64,000 nucleotides of DNA, taken from contig OZ025260.1 of the NCBI GenBank assembly GCA_964019135.1, positions 12,332,254 through 12,396,253 of the forward strand, read 5' to 3'. This DNA comes from Arenicola marina. Taxonomy: Eukaryota; Annelida; Polychaeta; Arenicolidae. The notes under the pieces were generated by a model. It ran no database searches and had not been told where the DNA came from. It worked only from the letters and a program-made list of their open reading frames with translations. The position numbers and the translations under genes were made by a program. Shown here piece by piece: positions 36,648-48,679 of the stretch (position 1 is its first letter; each line of letters starts with the position of its first letter).

Positions 36648-38831
36648 ATGGATGTCTCCCACCGCTTGGTCCTACCGCTGATGATGCTGCAGCTGGTGCT
36701 GGTGCTGTTGCTAGGCAGGACAGCGTCCTTGACGACCGGCGTCCCGGAGCCGCCATGTCCCCACCGCTGTACGTGCGACAGCACAGCGAGGAGTGTGGAC
36801 TGCAGCCACAAGAAACTGAAGGCATTCCCGACCAATCTCCCCCGGGACACCCTCTCACTCCATTTAAACCACAATCACCTGACTCAGTTCAACTCCAGTG
36901 ACGTCATGGGACTACCCGACCTCCGTTTCCTTGATCTAGGCTACAATAATATCTCCAAGGTCGGGCCAGTGGTCTTCTCCCACCTGCCACGGCTGCAGGT
37001 GTTCAACTTCAGCGGGAACGCGTGTCCCCCGGGAGATCTCGGGGAGGTTGTGGTCTGCCGGCTGCAGAAGACAGACCTCCGAGAGCTCGTGTTGAACAAA
37101 GTCAAGATGGTGTATAACCAGTCGCTGTTTGAGTGCATGACGGCGTTGACAAACCTGACCCACCTGTCCCTGGTCAGTAACCCGCTGGGGAGGCTCCCGG
37201 ACGGCGCCTTCTCCGGGCTGAGACAGCTGAGGTCGCTGGACCTGCTGGCCTCTTCCCACCAGCTGTCGCTGAACACCATGGCGCTAGCCAACCTGACCGC
37301 CCTGGAAGAACTCAACCTGCGCTCTAACAGCATGCCCGAGTTTCCCCTGTTCGCCTATCCCGACGGAACGGCCATCCTTCCCAGACTGAGCAAACTGCTG
37401 TTAACCCGGAACGCTATTCGCTCCTTGCATCCCAGCAGGACCCTCGGGTTGGAGGCTCTCCAATACCTAGAACTGAGCAACAACCATTTTAACACCTTAC
37501 ATAATAACGATCTGACGCCTTTCCGAAGGCTGGCTTTCGTCTCATTCAAGGGTAATGACATTATACAAATTCAACAGTTCGCCTTTAATTCCTCGAGTTT
37601 GCAACAATTGGACATGAGCAGGACGCCTTTCAGGTTCACCCGCGCCGATCGCCACGTCTTCCGATATGCTCCGAATCTATGGCAGCTTCTGCTGAAGAGT
37701 GCCAACATGAACCTCTTGTTTCGAGCAACCAGCTCTATGTTCAAGGGTTTGACGAAACTGGAGCATCTCAACATGGAATCCTGCAGTATCACTAAACTCC
37801 CAACTCACGTCTTCAGCGACGAGCAACGAAACTTGCGAAAATTGGTTCTGACTGATAACAGCTTAACAAGCCTTCCCAAACCGTCATTGGAAGCACTTAC
37901 CAACCTCAGGTCGCTCTATTTGGATAATAATGAATTTAGTTTGTTTAACGAATCGACGTTCCCGGACAATTTTCTGTCTCGCCTGGAGAAGGTATCGCTC
38001 GGGCGGAACCCGTTCGCCTGCACCTGCGGCCTGTTGTGGTTCACGGAGTGGATGAAAGAGACTAACGTTACAATCATCGGAGCTAAACCCCTCTACAAGT
38101 GCTCGACGCCTCCGGAGCTAAAAGGCACTTCACTGTATGACTTTCCTCTCACTGAAGCGGACTGTCACGTTGATTTGACTCTGGCCCTCAGTGTCTCTTT
38201 GTCCTGTTGCGCACTGTTCATCCTAGTGGCCGTGTCCCTGTCCTACAGATATCGCTGGCACCTGGGCTACCTGTACTTCTCCCTCAAGGCCAGGATGCGC
38301 CAGTACCGCGAGATCCAGGACAGCAGAGACTATCTGTACGACGCCTTCGTGTCCTACAACAACCAGGATCTCCCCTGGGTCCGCCAGCACGTCCTGCCAG
38401 CGCTGGAGGAGGAGGCGGGACTTCAGCTTTGTCTGCACGACCGGAACTGGCTTCCTGGTGTGGATATCATGGACAACATCGTGACGAGCATCGAGAACAG
38501 CCGGAAGACAATGCTGATCGTGTCCAACGCATTCGCGACCAGCCAGTGGTGTCAGCTGGAGCTGACCATGGCCCAGCACCAACTGTTTGAAAAGGACCGT
38601 AACAACCTGGTTCTCATCCTACTGGAGGACATCGATCAAGGCAATATGTCTCCCCGCCTGGCGCTCCAGATGCGGAGCAGGACGTACGTCAAGTGGACGG
38701 AGGATCCAGTAGGACAGAGACTCTTCTGGAAGAAGATAGTGAGGACCCTAAACAAACCGGATCGACACGTCCTTCAAGATCCCAACGTGCAGGTCGCCAA
38801 TGATCCCGCCTTGGAGATCCAGGTAGCTTGA
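36648..38831 (+). CDS. Toll-like receptor, single-cysteine-cluster type, complete single exon
   Basis: A 727-residue type I membrane receptor of innate immunity. Residues 1-27 form a signal peptide with a leucine-rich core. Cysteines 37, 41, 43 and 52 make an LRR N-cap, followed by about 15 leucine-rich repeats (roughly 68-453) with several N-glycosylation sequons. Cysteines 458, 460, 485 and 506 form the only LRR C-cap, directly before a membrane helix at about 510-533. That layout is the vertebrate-like (V-type) arrangement. The cytoplasmic TIR domain starts at 562 with box 1 YDAFVSY (564-570), has box 2 RNWLPG (599-604) with the BB-loop proline, and ends with box 3 FW (693-694). Family knowledge predicts ligand binding outside and adaptor (MyD88-type) recruitment inside. 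The ligand cannot be told. The start context is strong (A at -3, G at +4). The frame is intact with no intron. Box 2 usually reads RD; here it is RN. Confidence 0.95.
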   Translation: MDVSHRLVLPLMMLQLVLVLLLGRTASLTTGVPEPPCPHRCTCDSTARSVDCSHKKLKAFPTNLPRDTLSLHLNHNHLTQFNSSDVMGLPDLRFLDLGYNNISKVGPVVFSHLPRLQVFNFSGNACPPGDLGEVVVCRLQKTDLRELVLNKVKMVYNQSLFECMTALTNLTHLSLVSNPLGRLPDGAFSGLRQLRSLDLLASSHQLSLNTMALANLTALEELNLRSNSMPEFPLFAYPDGTAILPRLSKLLLTRNAIRSLHPSRTLGLEALQYLELSNNHFNTLHNNDLTPFRRLAFVSFKGNDIIQIQQFAFNSSSLQQLDMSRTPFRFTRADRHVFRYAPNLWQLLLKSANMNLLFRATSSMFKGLTKLEHLNMESCSITKLPTHVFSDEQRNLRKLVLTDNSLTSLPKPSLEALTNLRSLYLDNNEFSLFNESTFPDNFLSRLEKVSLGRNPFACTCGLLWFTEWMKETNVTIIGAKPLYKCSTPPELKGTSLYDFPLTEADCHVDLTLALSVSLSCCALFILVAVSLSYRYRWHLGYLYFSLKARMRQYREIQDSRDYLYDAFVSYNNQDLPWVRQHVLPALEEEAGLQLCLHDRNWLPGVDIMDNIVTSIENSRKTMLIVSNAFATSQWCQLELTMAQHQLFEKDRNNLVLILLEDIDQGNMSPRLALQMRSRTYVKWTEDPVGQRLFWKKIVRTLNKPDRHVLQDPNVQVANDPALEIQVA

Positions 38832-38839
38832 AGTGAGCC

Positions 38840-39650
38840 ACAGTGACGTGATAGCAATGATGTATGTAATAGTAACTTCATGGCAATGATGTATCGAACA
38901 GTGACGTCATAGCAATGATATATATAAGTGACTTCAACGCAATGATGTATATAACAGTGCCTTAATTCATAGCAATGATTTATATATCAGTGATGTATAG
39001 CAATGATTTATTCAATTCATAACAATGATTTATATAACAGTGATTTCATGGCAATGATGTATATAACAGTGACTTCATAGCAATCATTATGGAGTTCATT
39101 AAACATAATGCTTTATATATCAGTGACTTTACAGCAATGATTTATTATAATAGTGACTTCACAACAATACTTTATCTAAGAATGACTTGATAGCAATGGT
39201 TTATTGTGACAATGAATTCATAGTAATGATCTGTATAACAATGACTTATAACAGTGATTTATATAACAGACTTCATTGCAATGAGTTCTGTAATATTGAT
39301 TGGACGGAACAGTGATTTTATACAAGAATAATGCTTGTGGCAGTGATGTAGATAACAGGAATTTTTGCGGCCGTGATGTAGATAACAGTAATATTTGTGG
39401 CAGTGATGTAGATAACAGTAATATTGTGACTGATGTAGATAACAGTAATCTGTGTGGCAGTGATGTAGATAACTAATATTTGTGGCAGTGATGCAGATAA
39501 CAGTCATATTGTGACTGCTGTAGATAACAGTAATCTGTGTGGCAGTGATGTAGATAACAGTAATCATACACTGTATGAGGTATCTGTAATCTGTGCAACA
39601 GTAATCTTGATGAGTATTGTATGCGACACTTACAATAATGACAGTGAACT
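38840..39650. repeat. Degenerate 30-bp minisatellite in the receptor 3' flank
   Basis: From about nine bases after the stop codon the sequence cycles with a period near 30 bp. The first part repeats words such as GCAATGATGTATATAACAGTG. From about 39,325 a cleaner version repeats GCAGTGATGTAGATAACAG. The two parts look like one family at different degrees of decay. If transcribed, the 3' untranslated region is largely this repeat. No AATAAA was seen here. ATTAAA at 39,098-39,103 is a weak candidate poly(A) signal. Open frames on the minus strand are period artefacts. Confidence 0.8.
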
Positions 39651-40139
39651 ATATAACAGAAGCCTTTGCTTTGGGTCATAATTGATGTCTTCCTTCGGAT
39701 AGCTATCCGTGACGTTCACCCTCACGTAAGGTATGCCATCAATAACATAACCAGGCCTTAGGCAATGTAACGGGCAATTTATATCATTATTAATGGGAAC
39801 AGGTTTTTATGCAATGTAATGGGAAAGTCATGTCATTATAAATGAGAACGGATTTCTGTGGAGTGTAACGAGCAATTCATGTCATTATTAATGGGAACAG
39901 GTTTCTATGAAGTTGAACGGGCAAGTCATGTCATTGTTAATGGGAACAGGTTTCTGCGGAGTGTAACGGGCAAGTCATGTGATTATTGATGGGAACAGGT
40001 TCATGTGGAGTGTAAAGGGCAATTCATGTGATTATTGATGGGAACAGGTTGATGTGGAGTGTAACAGGAACTTTATGTCATTATTCATGGGAACAAGTTT
40101 CTGTGAAGTGTCACGGGCAAGTCGTCTCATTGTTAGTGG

Positions 40140-41660
40140 GAACGAGTGTCTGTGGAGTGTAACGGGCAAGTCATGTCATTATCAATGGGAATGGATTTTT
40201 GTGGAGTGCAACGGGCAATTCATGGCATTATTAATGTGAACAGGTTTCTGTTAAGCGTAACGGGCAATTCATGTCATTGTTAATGGGAACAGGTTTCTAT
40301 GCAATGTAACGGGCAAGTCATGTCATTATCAATGGGAATGGATTTTTGTGGAGTGCAACGGGCAATTCATGGCATTATTAATGTGAACAGGTTTCTGTTA
40401 AGCGTAACGGGCAATTCAGGTCATTGTTAATGGGAACAGGTTTCCATGCAATGTAACGGGCAAGTCATGTCATTATCAATGGGAATGGATTTTTGTGGAG
40501 TGCAACGGGCAATTTATGGCATTATTAATGTGAACAGGTTTCTGTTAAGCGTAACGGGCAATTCAGGTCATTGTTAATGGGAACAGGTTTCCATGCAATG
40601 TAACGGGCAAGTCATGTCATTATCAATGGGAATGGATTTTTGGGGAGTGCAACGGGCAATTCATGGCATTATTAATGTGAACAGGTTTCTGTTAAGCGTA
40701 ACGGGCAATTCAGGTCATTGTTAATGGGAACAGGTTTCCATGCAATTTAACGGGCAAGTCATGTCATTATCAATGGGAATGGATTTTTGTGGAGTGCAAC
40801 GGGCAATTCATGGCATTATTAATGTGAACAGGTTTCTGTTAAGCGTAACGGGCAATTCAGGTCATTCTTAATGGGAACAGGTTTCCATGCAATGTAACGG
40901 GCAAGTCATGTCATTATCAATGGGAATGGATTTTTGTGGAGTGCAACGGGCAATTCATGGCATTATTAATGTGAACAGGTTTCTGTTAAGCGTAACGGGC
41001 AATTCAGGTCATTGTTAATGAGAACAGGTTTCCATGCAATGTAACGGGCAAGTCATGTCATTATCAATGGGAATGGATTTTTGTGGAGTGCAACGGGCAA
41101 TTTATGGCATTATTAATGTGAACAGGTTTCTGTTAAGCGTAACGGGCAATTCAGGTCATTGTTAATGGGAACAGGTTTCCATGCAATGTAACGGGCATGT
41201 CATGTCATTATCAATGGGAATGGATTTTTGGGGAGTGCAACGGGCAATTCATGGCATTATTAATGTGAACAGGTTTCTGTTAAGCGTAACGGGCAATTCA
41301 GGTCATTGTTAATGGGAACAGGTTTCCATGCAATGTAACGGTCAAGTCATGTCATTATCAATGGGAATGGATTTTTGTGGAGTGCAACGGGCAATTCATG
41401 GCATTATTAATGTGAACAGGTTTCTGTTAAGCGTAACGGGCAATTCAGGTCATTGTTAATGGGAACAGGTTTCCATGCAATGTAACGGGCAAGTCATGTC
41501 ATTATCAATGGGAATGGATTTTTGTGGAGTGCAACGGGAAATTCATGGCATTATTAATGTGAACAGGTTTCTGTTAAGCGTAACGGGCAATTCAGGTCAT
41601 TGTTAATGGGAACAGGTTTCCATGCAATGTAACGGGCAAGTCATGTCATTGTTAATGGGA
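40140..41660. repeat. 147-bp trimer zone within the 49-bp array
   Basis: The word ATGGATTTTTG recurs at 40,191, 40,338, 40,485, 40,632, 40,779 and onward to 41,514, always 147 bp apart, which is three 49-bp monomers. Each trimer has three diagnostic monomers, marked by GGAATGGATTTTTG, GTGAACAGGTTTCTGTTAAG and CAGGTTTCCATGCAATG. One more trimer appears at 41,808, exactly two periods later, after two foreign monomers. Copies differ by only a few bases. Confidence 0.93.
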
Positions 41661-43089
41661 ACAGGTTTCTGTGAAGTGTAACGGGCAAGTCAGGTTATTG
41701 TTAATGGGAACAGGTTTATATGGAGTGTAACGGGCAATTCATGTCATTGTTAATGGGAACAGGTTTCCATGCAATGTAACGGGCAAGTCATGTCATTATC
41801 AATGGGAATGGATTTTTGTGGAGTGCAACGGGCAATTCATGGCATTATTAATGTGAACAGGTTTCTGTTAAGCGTAACGGGCAATTCAGGTCATTGTTAA
41901 TGGGAACAGGTTTCCATGCAATGTAACGGGCAAGTCATGTCATTGTTAATGGGAACAGGTTTCTGTGAAGTGTAACGGGCAAGTCAGGTCATTGTTAATG
42001 GGAACAGGTTTCTATGCAATGTAACGGGCAAGTCATGTCATTCTCATTATAAATGGGAATGGCTTTCTGTGGAGTGTAACAGGCAATTCATGTCATTATT
42101 AATGTGAACAGGTATCTGTCAAGCGTAACGGACAAGTCATGTCATTGTTAGTGGGAACGGGTTTCTGTGGAGTGTAACGGGCAATTCATGTCACTGTTAA
42201 TGGGAACAGGTTTCTGTGGCGTGTAACGGGCAAGTCAGGTCATTGTTAATGTGAACAGGTTTCTGTGGAGTGTAACGGGCAAGTCAGGTCATTGTTAATG
42301 TGAACAGGTTTCTGTGGAATGTAACGGGCAAGTCAGGTCATTGCTAATGGGAACAGGTTTCTGTGGAGTGTAACAGACAAGTCATGTCGTTGTTAATGGG
42401 CACAGGTTTCTGTGGAGTGTAAAGGGCAAGTCAGGTCATTGTTGATGGGAACAGTTTTCTGTGGAGTGTAACGGGCAAGTCAGGTCATTTTTAATGGGAA
42501 CAGGTTTCTGTGGAGTGTAACAGGCAAGTAATGTCATTGTTAATGGGAACAGGTTTTTGTGGAATGTAACGGGCAAGTCAGGTCATTATCAATGTGAACA
42601 GGTTTCTGTGGAATGTAACGGGCAAGTCAGGTCATTGTTAATGGGAACAGGTTTCTGTGGAATGTAACAGACAAGTCATGTCGTTGTTAATGGGCACAGG
42701 TTTCTGTGGAGTGTAAAGGGCAAGTCAGGTCATTGTTGATGAGAACAGTTTTCTGTGGAGTGTAACGGGCAAGTCAGGTCATTTTTAATGGGAACAGGTT
42801 TCTGTGGAGTGTAACAGGCAAGTCATGTCGTTGTTAATGGGAACAGGTTTCTGTGGAATGTAACAGGCAAGTCATGTCGTTCTTAATGGGAACAGGTTTC
42901 TGTGGAGTGTAACAGGCAAGTCAGGTCATTGTTAATGAGAACAGGTTTCTGTGGAGTGTAACAGGCAAGACATGTCATTGTTAATGGGAACAGGTTTCTG
43001 TGGAGTGTAACAGGCAAGTAATGTCATTGTTAATGGGAACAGGTTTTTGTGGAGTGTAACGGGCAAGTCAGGTCATTAATGTGAACAGG

Positions 43090-44425
43090 TTTCTGTGGAA
43101 TGTAACGGGCAAGTCAAGGCATTGTTAATGGGAACAGGTTTCTGTAAAGTGTAACAGACAATTCATGTCGTTGTTAATGGGCACAGGTTTCTGTGGAGTG
43201 TAAAGGGTAAGTCAGGTCATTGTTGATGAGAACAGTTTTCTGTGGAGTGTAACGGGCAAGTCAGGTCATTTTTAATGGGAACAGGTTTCTGTGGAGTGTA
43301 ACAGGCAAGTCATGTCGTTGTTAATGGGAACAGGTTTCTGTGGAATGTAACAGGCAAGTCATGTCGTTCTTAATGGGAACAGGTTTCTGTGGAGTGTAAG
43401 AGGCAAGACATGTCATTGTCAATGGGAACAGGTTTCTGTGGAGTGTAACAGGCAAGTAATGTCATTGTTAATGGGAACAGGTTTTTGTGGAGTATAACGG
43501 GCAAGTCAGGTCATTATTAATGTGAACAGGTTTCTGTGGAATGTAACGGGCAAGTCAGGTCATTGTTAATGGGAACAGGTTTCTGTGGAGTGTAACAGAC
43601 AAGTCATGTCGTTGTTAATGGGCACAAGTTTCTGTGGAGTGTAAAGGGCAAGTCAGGTCATTGTTGATGAGAACAGTTTTCTTTGGAGTGTAACGGGCAA
43701 GTCAGGTCATTTTTAATGGGAACAGGTTTCTGTGGAATGTAACAGGCGAGTCATGTCGTTCTTAATGGGAACAGGTTTCTGTGGAGTGTAAGAGGCAAGT
43801 CAGGTCATTGTTAATGTGAACAGGTTTCTGTGGAGTGTAACAGACAAGTCATGTCGTTGTTAATGGGCACAGGTTTCTGTGGAGTGTAAAGGGCAAGTCA
43901 GGTCATTGTTGATGGGAACAGTTTTCTGTGGAGTGTAACGGGCAAGTCAGGTCATTTTTAATGGGAACAGGTTTCTGTGGAGTGTAACAGGCAAGTAATG
44001 TCATTGTTAATGGGAACAGGTTTTTGTGGAGTGTAACGGGCAAGTCAGGTCATTATTAATGTGAGCAGGTTTCTGTGGAATGTAACGGGCAAGTCAGATC
44101 ATTGTTAATGGGAACAGGTTTCTGTGGAGTGTAACAGACAAGTCAGGTCATTGTTGATGAGAACAGTTTTCTGTGGAGTGTAACGGGCAAGTCAGCTCAT
44201 TTTTAATGGGAACAGGTTTCTGTGGAGTGTAACAGGCAAGTCATGTCGTTGTTAATGAGAACAGGTTTCTGTGGAGTGTAACGGGCAAGTCAGGTCATTT
44301 TTAATGGGAACAGGTTTCTGTGGAGTGTAACAGGCAAGTCATGTCGTTGTTAATGGGAACAGATTTCTGTGGAATGTAACAGGCAAGTCATGTCGTTCTT
44401 AATGGGAACAGGTTTCTGTGAAGTG
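43090..44425. repeat. 1,911-bp-spaced duplication in the 49-bp array, copy 1
   Basis: Rare variants recur 1,911 bp downstream, which is 39 monomers. CTTTGGAGTG at 43,681 returns at 45,592, GTGAGCAGG at 44,061 at 45,972, and the caatggg variant near 43,430 near 45,341. The match is nearly perfect from about 43,210 and breaks near 44,425. Confidence 0.85.
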
Positions 44426-45000
44426 TAACAGGCAAGTCATGTCGTTGTTAATGGGAACAGGTTTCTGTGGAATGTAACAGGCAAGTCATGTCGTTCTTAA
44501 TGGGAACAGGTTTCTGTGGAGTGTAAGAGGCAAGACATGTCATTGTTAATGGGAACAGGTTTCTGTGGAGTGTAACAGGCAAGTAATGTCATTGTTGATG
44601 AGAACAGTTTTCTGTGGAGTGTAACGGGCAAGTCAGGTCATTTTTAATGGGAACAGGTTTCTGTGGAGTGTAACAGGCAAGTCAGGTCATTGTTAATGAG
44701 AACAGGTTTCTGTGGAGTGTAACAGGCAAGACATGTCATTTTTAATGGGAACAGGTTTCTGTGGAGTGTAACAGGCAAGTCATGTCGTTGTTAATGGGAA
44801 CAGGTTTCTGTGGAATGTAACAGGCAAGTCATGTCGTTCTTAATGGGAACAGGTTTCTGTGGAGTGTAAGAGGCAAGACATGTCATTGTTAATGGGAACA
44901 GGTTTCTGTGGAGTGTAACAGGCAAGTAATGTCATTGTTAATGGGAACAGGTTTTTGTGGAGTGTAACGGGCAAGTCAGGTCATTATTAATGTGAACAGG

Positions 45001-46336
45001 TTTCTGTGGAATGTAACGGGCAAGTCAGGTCATTGTTAATGGGAACAGGTTTCTGTGGAGTGTAACAGACAAGTCATGTCGTTGTTAATGGGCACAGGTT
45101 TCTGTGGAGTGTAAAGGGCAAGTCAGGTCATTGTTGATGAGAACAGTTTTCTGTGGAGTGTAACGGGCAAGTCAGGTCATTTTTAATGGGAACAGGTTTC
45201 TGTGGAGTGTAACAGGCAAGTCATGTCGTTGTTAATGGGAACAGGTTTCTGTGGAATGTAACAGGCAAGTCATGTCGTTCTTAATGGGAACAGGTTTCTG
45301 TGGAGTGTAAGAGGCAAGACATGTCATTGTCAATGGGAACAGGTTTCTGTGGAGTGTAACAGGCAAGTAATGTCATTGTTAATGGGAACAGGTTTTTGTG
45401 GAGTATAACGGGCAAGTCAGGTCATTATTAATGTGAACAGGTTTCTGTGGAATGTAACGGGCAAGTCAGGTCATTGTTAATGGGAACAGGTTTCTGTGGA
45501 GTGTAACAGACAAGTCATGTCGTTGTTAATGGGCACAAGTTTCTGTGGAGTGTAAAGGGCAAGTCAGGTCATTGTTGATGAGAACAGTTTTCTTTGGAGT
45601 GTAACGGGCAAGTCAGGTCATTTTTAATGGGAACAGGTTTCTGTGGAATGTAACAGGCGAGTCATGTCGTTCTTAATGGGAACAGGTTTCTGTGGAGTGT
45701 AAGAGGCAAGTCAGGTCATTGTTAATGTGAACAGGTTTCTGTGGAGTGTAACAGACAAGTCATGTCGTTGTTAATGGGCACAGGTTTCTGTGGAGTGTAA
45801 AGGGCAAGTCAGGTCATTGTTGATGGGAACAGTTTTCTGTGGAGTGTAACGGGCAAGTCAGGTCATTTTTAATGGGAACAGGTTTCTGTGGAGTGTAACA
45901 GGCAAGTAATGTCATTGTTAATGGGAACAGGTTTTTGTGGAGTGTAACGGGCAAGTCAGGTCATTATTAATGTGAGCAGGTTTCTGTGGAATGTAACGGG
46001 CAAGTCAGATCATTGTTAATGGGAACAGGTTTCTGTGGAGTGTAACAGACAAGTCAGGTCATTGTTGATGAGAACAGTTTTCTGTGGAGTGTAACGGGCA
46101 AGTCAGGTCATTTTTAATGGGAACAGGTTTCTGTGGAGTGTAACAGGCAAGTCATGTCGTTGTTAATGAGAACAGGTTTCTGTGGAGTGTAACGGGCAAG
46201 TCAGGTCATTTTTAATGGGAACAGGTTTCTGTGGAGTGTAACAGGCAAGTCATGTCGTTGTTAATGGGAACAGATTTCTGTGGAATGTAACAGGCAAGTC
46301 ATGTCGTTCTTAATGGGAACAGGTTTCTGTGAAGTG
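45001..46336. repeat. 1,911-bp-spaced duplication in the 49-bp array, copy 2
   Basis: Downstream copy of 43,090-44,425. At about 46,340 the partner changes. The following several hundred bases match sequence 1,666 bp upstream (34 monomers), for example the variant run starting near 44,671 against 46,342. The exchange therefore kept the monomer register. Confidence 0.8.
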
Positions 46337-48140
46337 TAACAGGCAAGTCAGGTCATTGTTAATGAGAACAGGTTTCTGTGGAGTGTAACAGGCAAGACAT
46401 GTCATTTTTAATGGGAACAGGTTTCTGTGGAGTGTAACAGGCAAGTCATGTCGTTGTTAATGGGAACAGGTTTCTGTGGAATGTAACAGGCAAGTCATGT
46501 CGTTCTTAATGGGAACAGGTTTCTGTGGAGTGTAAGAGGCAAGACATGTCATTGTTAATGGGAACAGGTTTCTGTGGAGTGTAACAGGCAAGTAATGTCA
46601 TTGTTAATGGGAACAGGTTTTTGTGGAGTGTAACGGGCAAGTCAGGTCATTATTAATGTGAACAGGTTTCTGTGGAATGTAACGGGCAAGTCAGGTCATT
46701 GTTAATGGGAACAGGTTTCTGTGGAGTGTAACAGACAAGTCATGTCGTTGTTAATGGGCACAGGTTTCTGTGGAGTGTAAAGGGCAAGTCAGGTCATTGT
46801 TGATGAGAACAGTTTTCTGTGGAGTGTAACGGGCAAGTCAGGTCATTTTTAATGGGAACAGGTTTCTGTGGAGTGTAACAGGCAAGTCATGTCGTTGTTA
46901 ATGGGAACAGGTTTCTGTGGAATGTAACAGGCAAGTCATGTCGTTCTTAATGGGAACAGGTTTCTGTGGAGTGTAAGAGGCAAGTCAGGTCATTGTTAAT
47001 GTGAACAGGTTTCTGCGGAGTGTAACAGACAAGTCATGTCGTTGTTAATGGGCACAGGTTTCTGTGGAGTGTAAAGGGCAAGTCAGGTCATTGTTGATGG
47101 GAACAGTTTTCTGTGGAGTGTAACGGGAAAGTCAGGTCATTTTTAATGGGAACAGATTTCTGTGGAGTGTAACAGGCAAGTAATGTCATTGTTAATGGGA
47201 ACAGGTTTTTGTGGAGTGTAACGGGCAAGTCAGGTCATTATTAATGTGAACAGGTTTCTGTGGAATGTAACGGGCAAGTCAGGTCATTGTTAATGGGAAC
47301 AGGTTTCTGTGGAGTGTAACAGACAAGTCAGGTCATTGTTGATGAGAACAGTTTTCTGTGGAGTGTAACGGGCAAGTCAGGTCATTTTTAATGGGAACAG
47401 GTTTCTGTGGAGTGTAACAGGCAAGTCATGTCGTTGTTAATGGGAACAGGTTTCTGTGGAATGTAACAGGCAAGTCATGTCGTTCTTAATGGGAACAGGT
47501 TTCTGTGAAGTGTAACAGGCAAGTCATGTCATTGTTAATGAGAACAGGTTTCTGTGGAGTGTAACAGGCAAGCCATGTCATTGTTAATGGGAACAGGTTT
47601 CTGTGGAATGTAACAGGCAAGTCATGTCGTTGGTAATGGGAACCGGTTTCTGTGGAATGTAACAGGCAAGTCTTGTCAGTGTAACGGGCAAGTCATGTCA
47701 TTGTTAATGGTAACAGGTTTCTGTGGAGTGTAACGGGCAAGTCATGTCATTGTTAGTGGGAACAGGTTTCTGTGGAGTGTAACAGGCAAGTCATGTCATT
47801 GTTAATGGTAACAGGTTTCTGTGGAGTGTAACGGGCAAGTCATGTCATTGTTAATGGGAACAGGTTTCTGTGGAATATAACGGGCAAGTCATGTCATTGT
47901 TAATGGTAACAGGTTTCTGTGGAGTGTAACGGGCAAGTCATGTCATTGTTAATGGTAACAGGTTTCTGTGGAGTGTAACGGGCAAGTCATGTCATTGTTA
48001 ATGGTAACAGGTCTCTGTGGAGTGTAACAGGCAAGTCATGTCATTGTTAATGGTAACAGGTTTCTGTGGAGTGTAACAGGCAAGTCATGTCGTTGTTAAT
48101 GGGAACAGGTTTCTGTGGAGTGTAACAGGCAAGTCATGTC

Positions 48141-48679
48141 GTAGGTATGCACCCACCCAATAGTCATGACATCCCTTTGTATAGATACTGCACATGGAAT
48201 TAGTCACATGTCAGAAGTGAGAGGAAATAACGGGTCCTTAATATAAAGTTACTTCACAGGATATGAACTTTTAATATTGTTGGTTTCATGCATAATTCAA
48301 TATACGAATTGGAAACGTTTGCTACCGCCTGGGATTTCTGAGGTCGGTAATTGCCCATATTTATCTTTAGGCATGTATTTTCTAGTAGCATGGACATTTG
48401 CTGTCCATTATTTGTATATAAATATATTGCTAGCATCGTCAATTTCGCTATGTGCCGTGGTGCTGTGTATAATGTGGCCTGGACTGAGGACTGTGATCAG
48501 GACAAGTATGTGCCAACTGTTGCACTGTAATCGGTCGAAATATGCATATTCATGCACAACATGGTAATGCCCACGGAATTATATCTATCATATACAACAA
48601 TTCATGAAATTAGACGAGGTGGGCTTATGGTAACTGGTACTTCAAACGACAATGCAAACGGCTACGCCCCATGCTATCT
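48141..48679. other. Unique spacer, no gene recognised
   Basis: A/T-rich non-repetitive sequence lies between the 49-bp and 85-bp arrays. A 96-codon frame at 48,277-48,567 encodes a hydrophobic peptide with no motif I recognise and no supporting context, so it is not called. Nothing else is visible. Confidence 0.5.

Larger units (their letters stand above)
39762..48140. repeat. 49-bp minisatellite array, about 170 monomers
   Basis: Head-to-tail 49-bp units contain AATGGGAACAGGTTTCTG, GTGTAACGGGCAAGTCA and GTCATTGTT. Spacing was counted directly, for example 47,706 to 47,755. Common variants are aacggg/aacagg, gtcatt/gtcgtt and tttctg/tttttg. The unit is not a multiple of three and frames are short. 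A trimer zone and a long internal duplication are listed separately. I see no gene inside. Confidence 0.96.

Noticed and set aside
48277-48567. 96-codon hydrophobic frame, a possible membrane protein fragment
   Set aside because: No recognisable motif, weak context, and an A/T-rich unique spacer can produce such a frame by chance.
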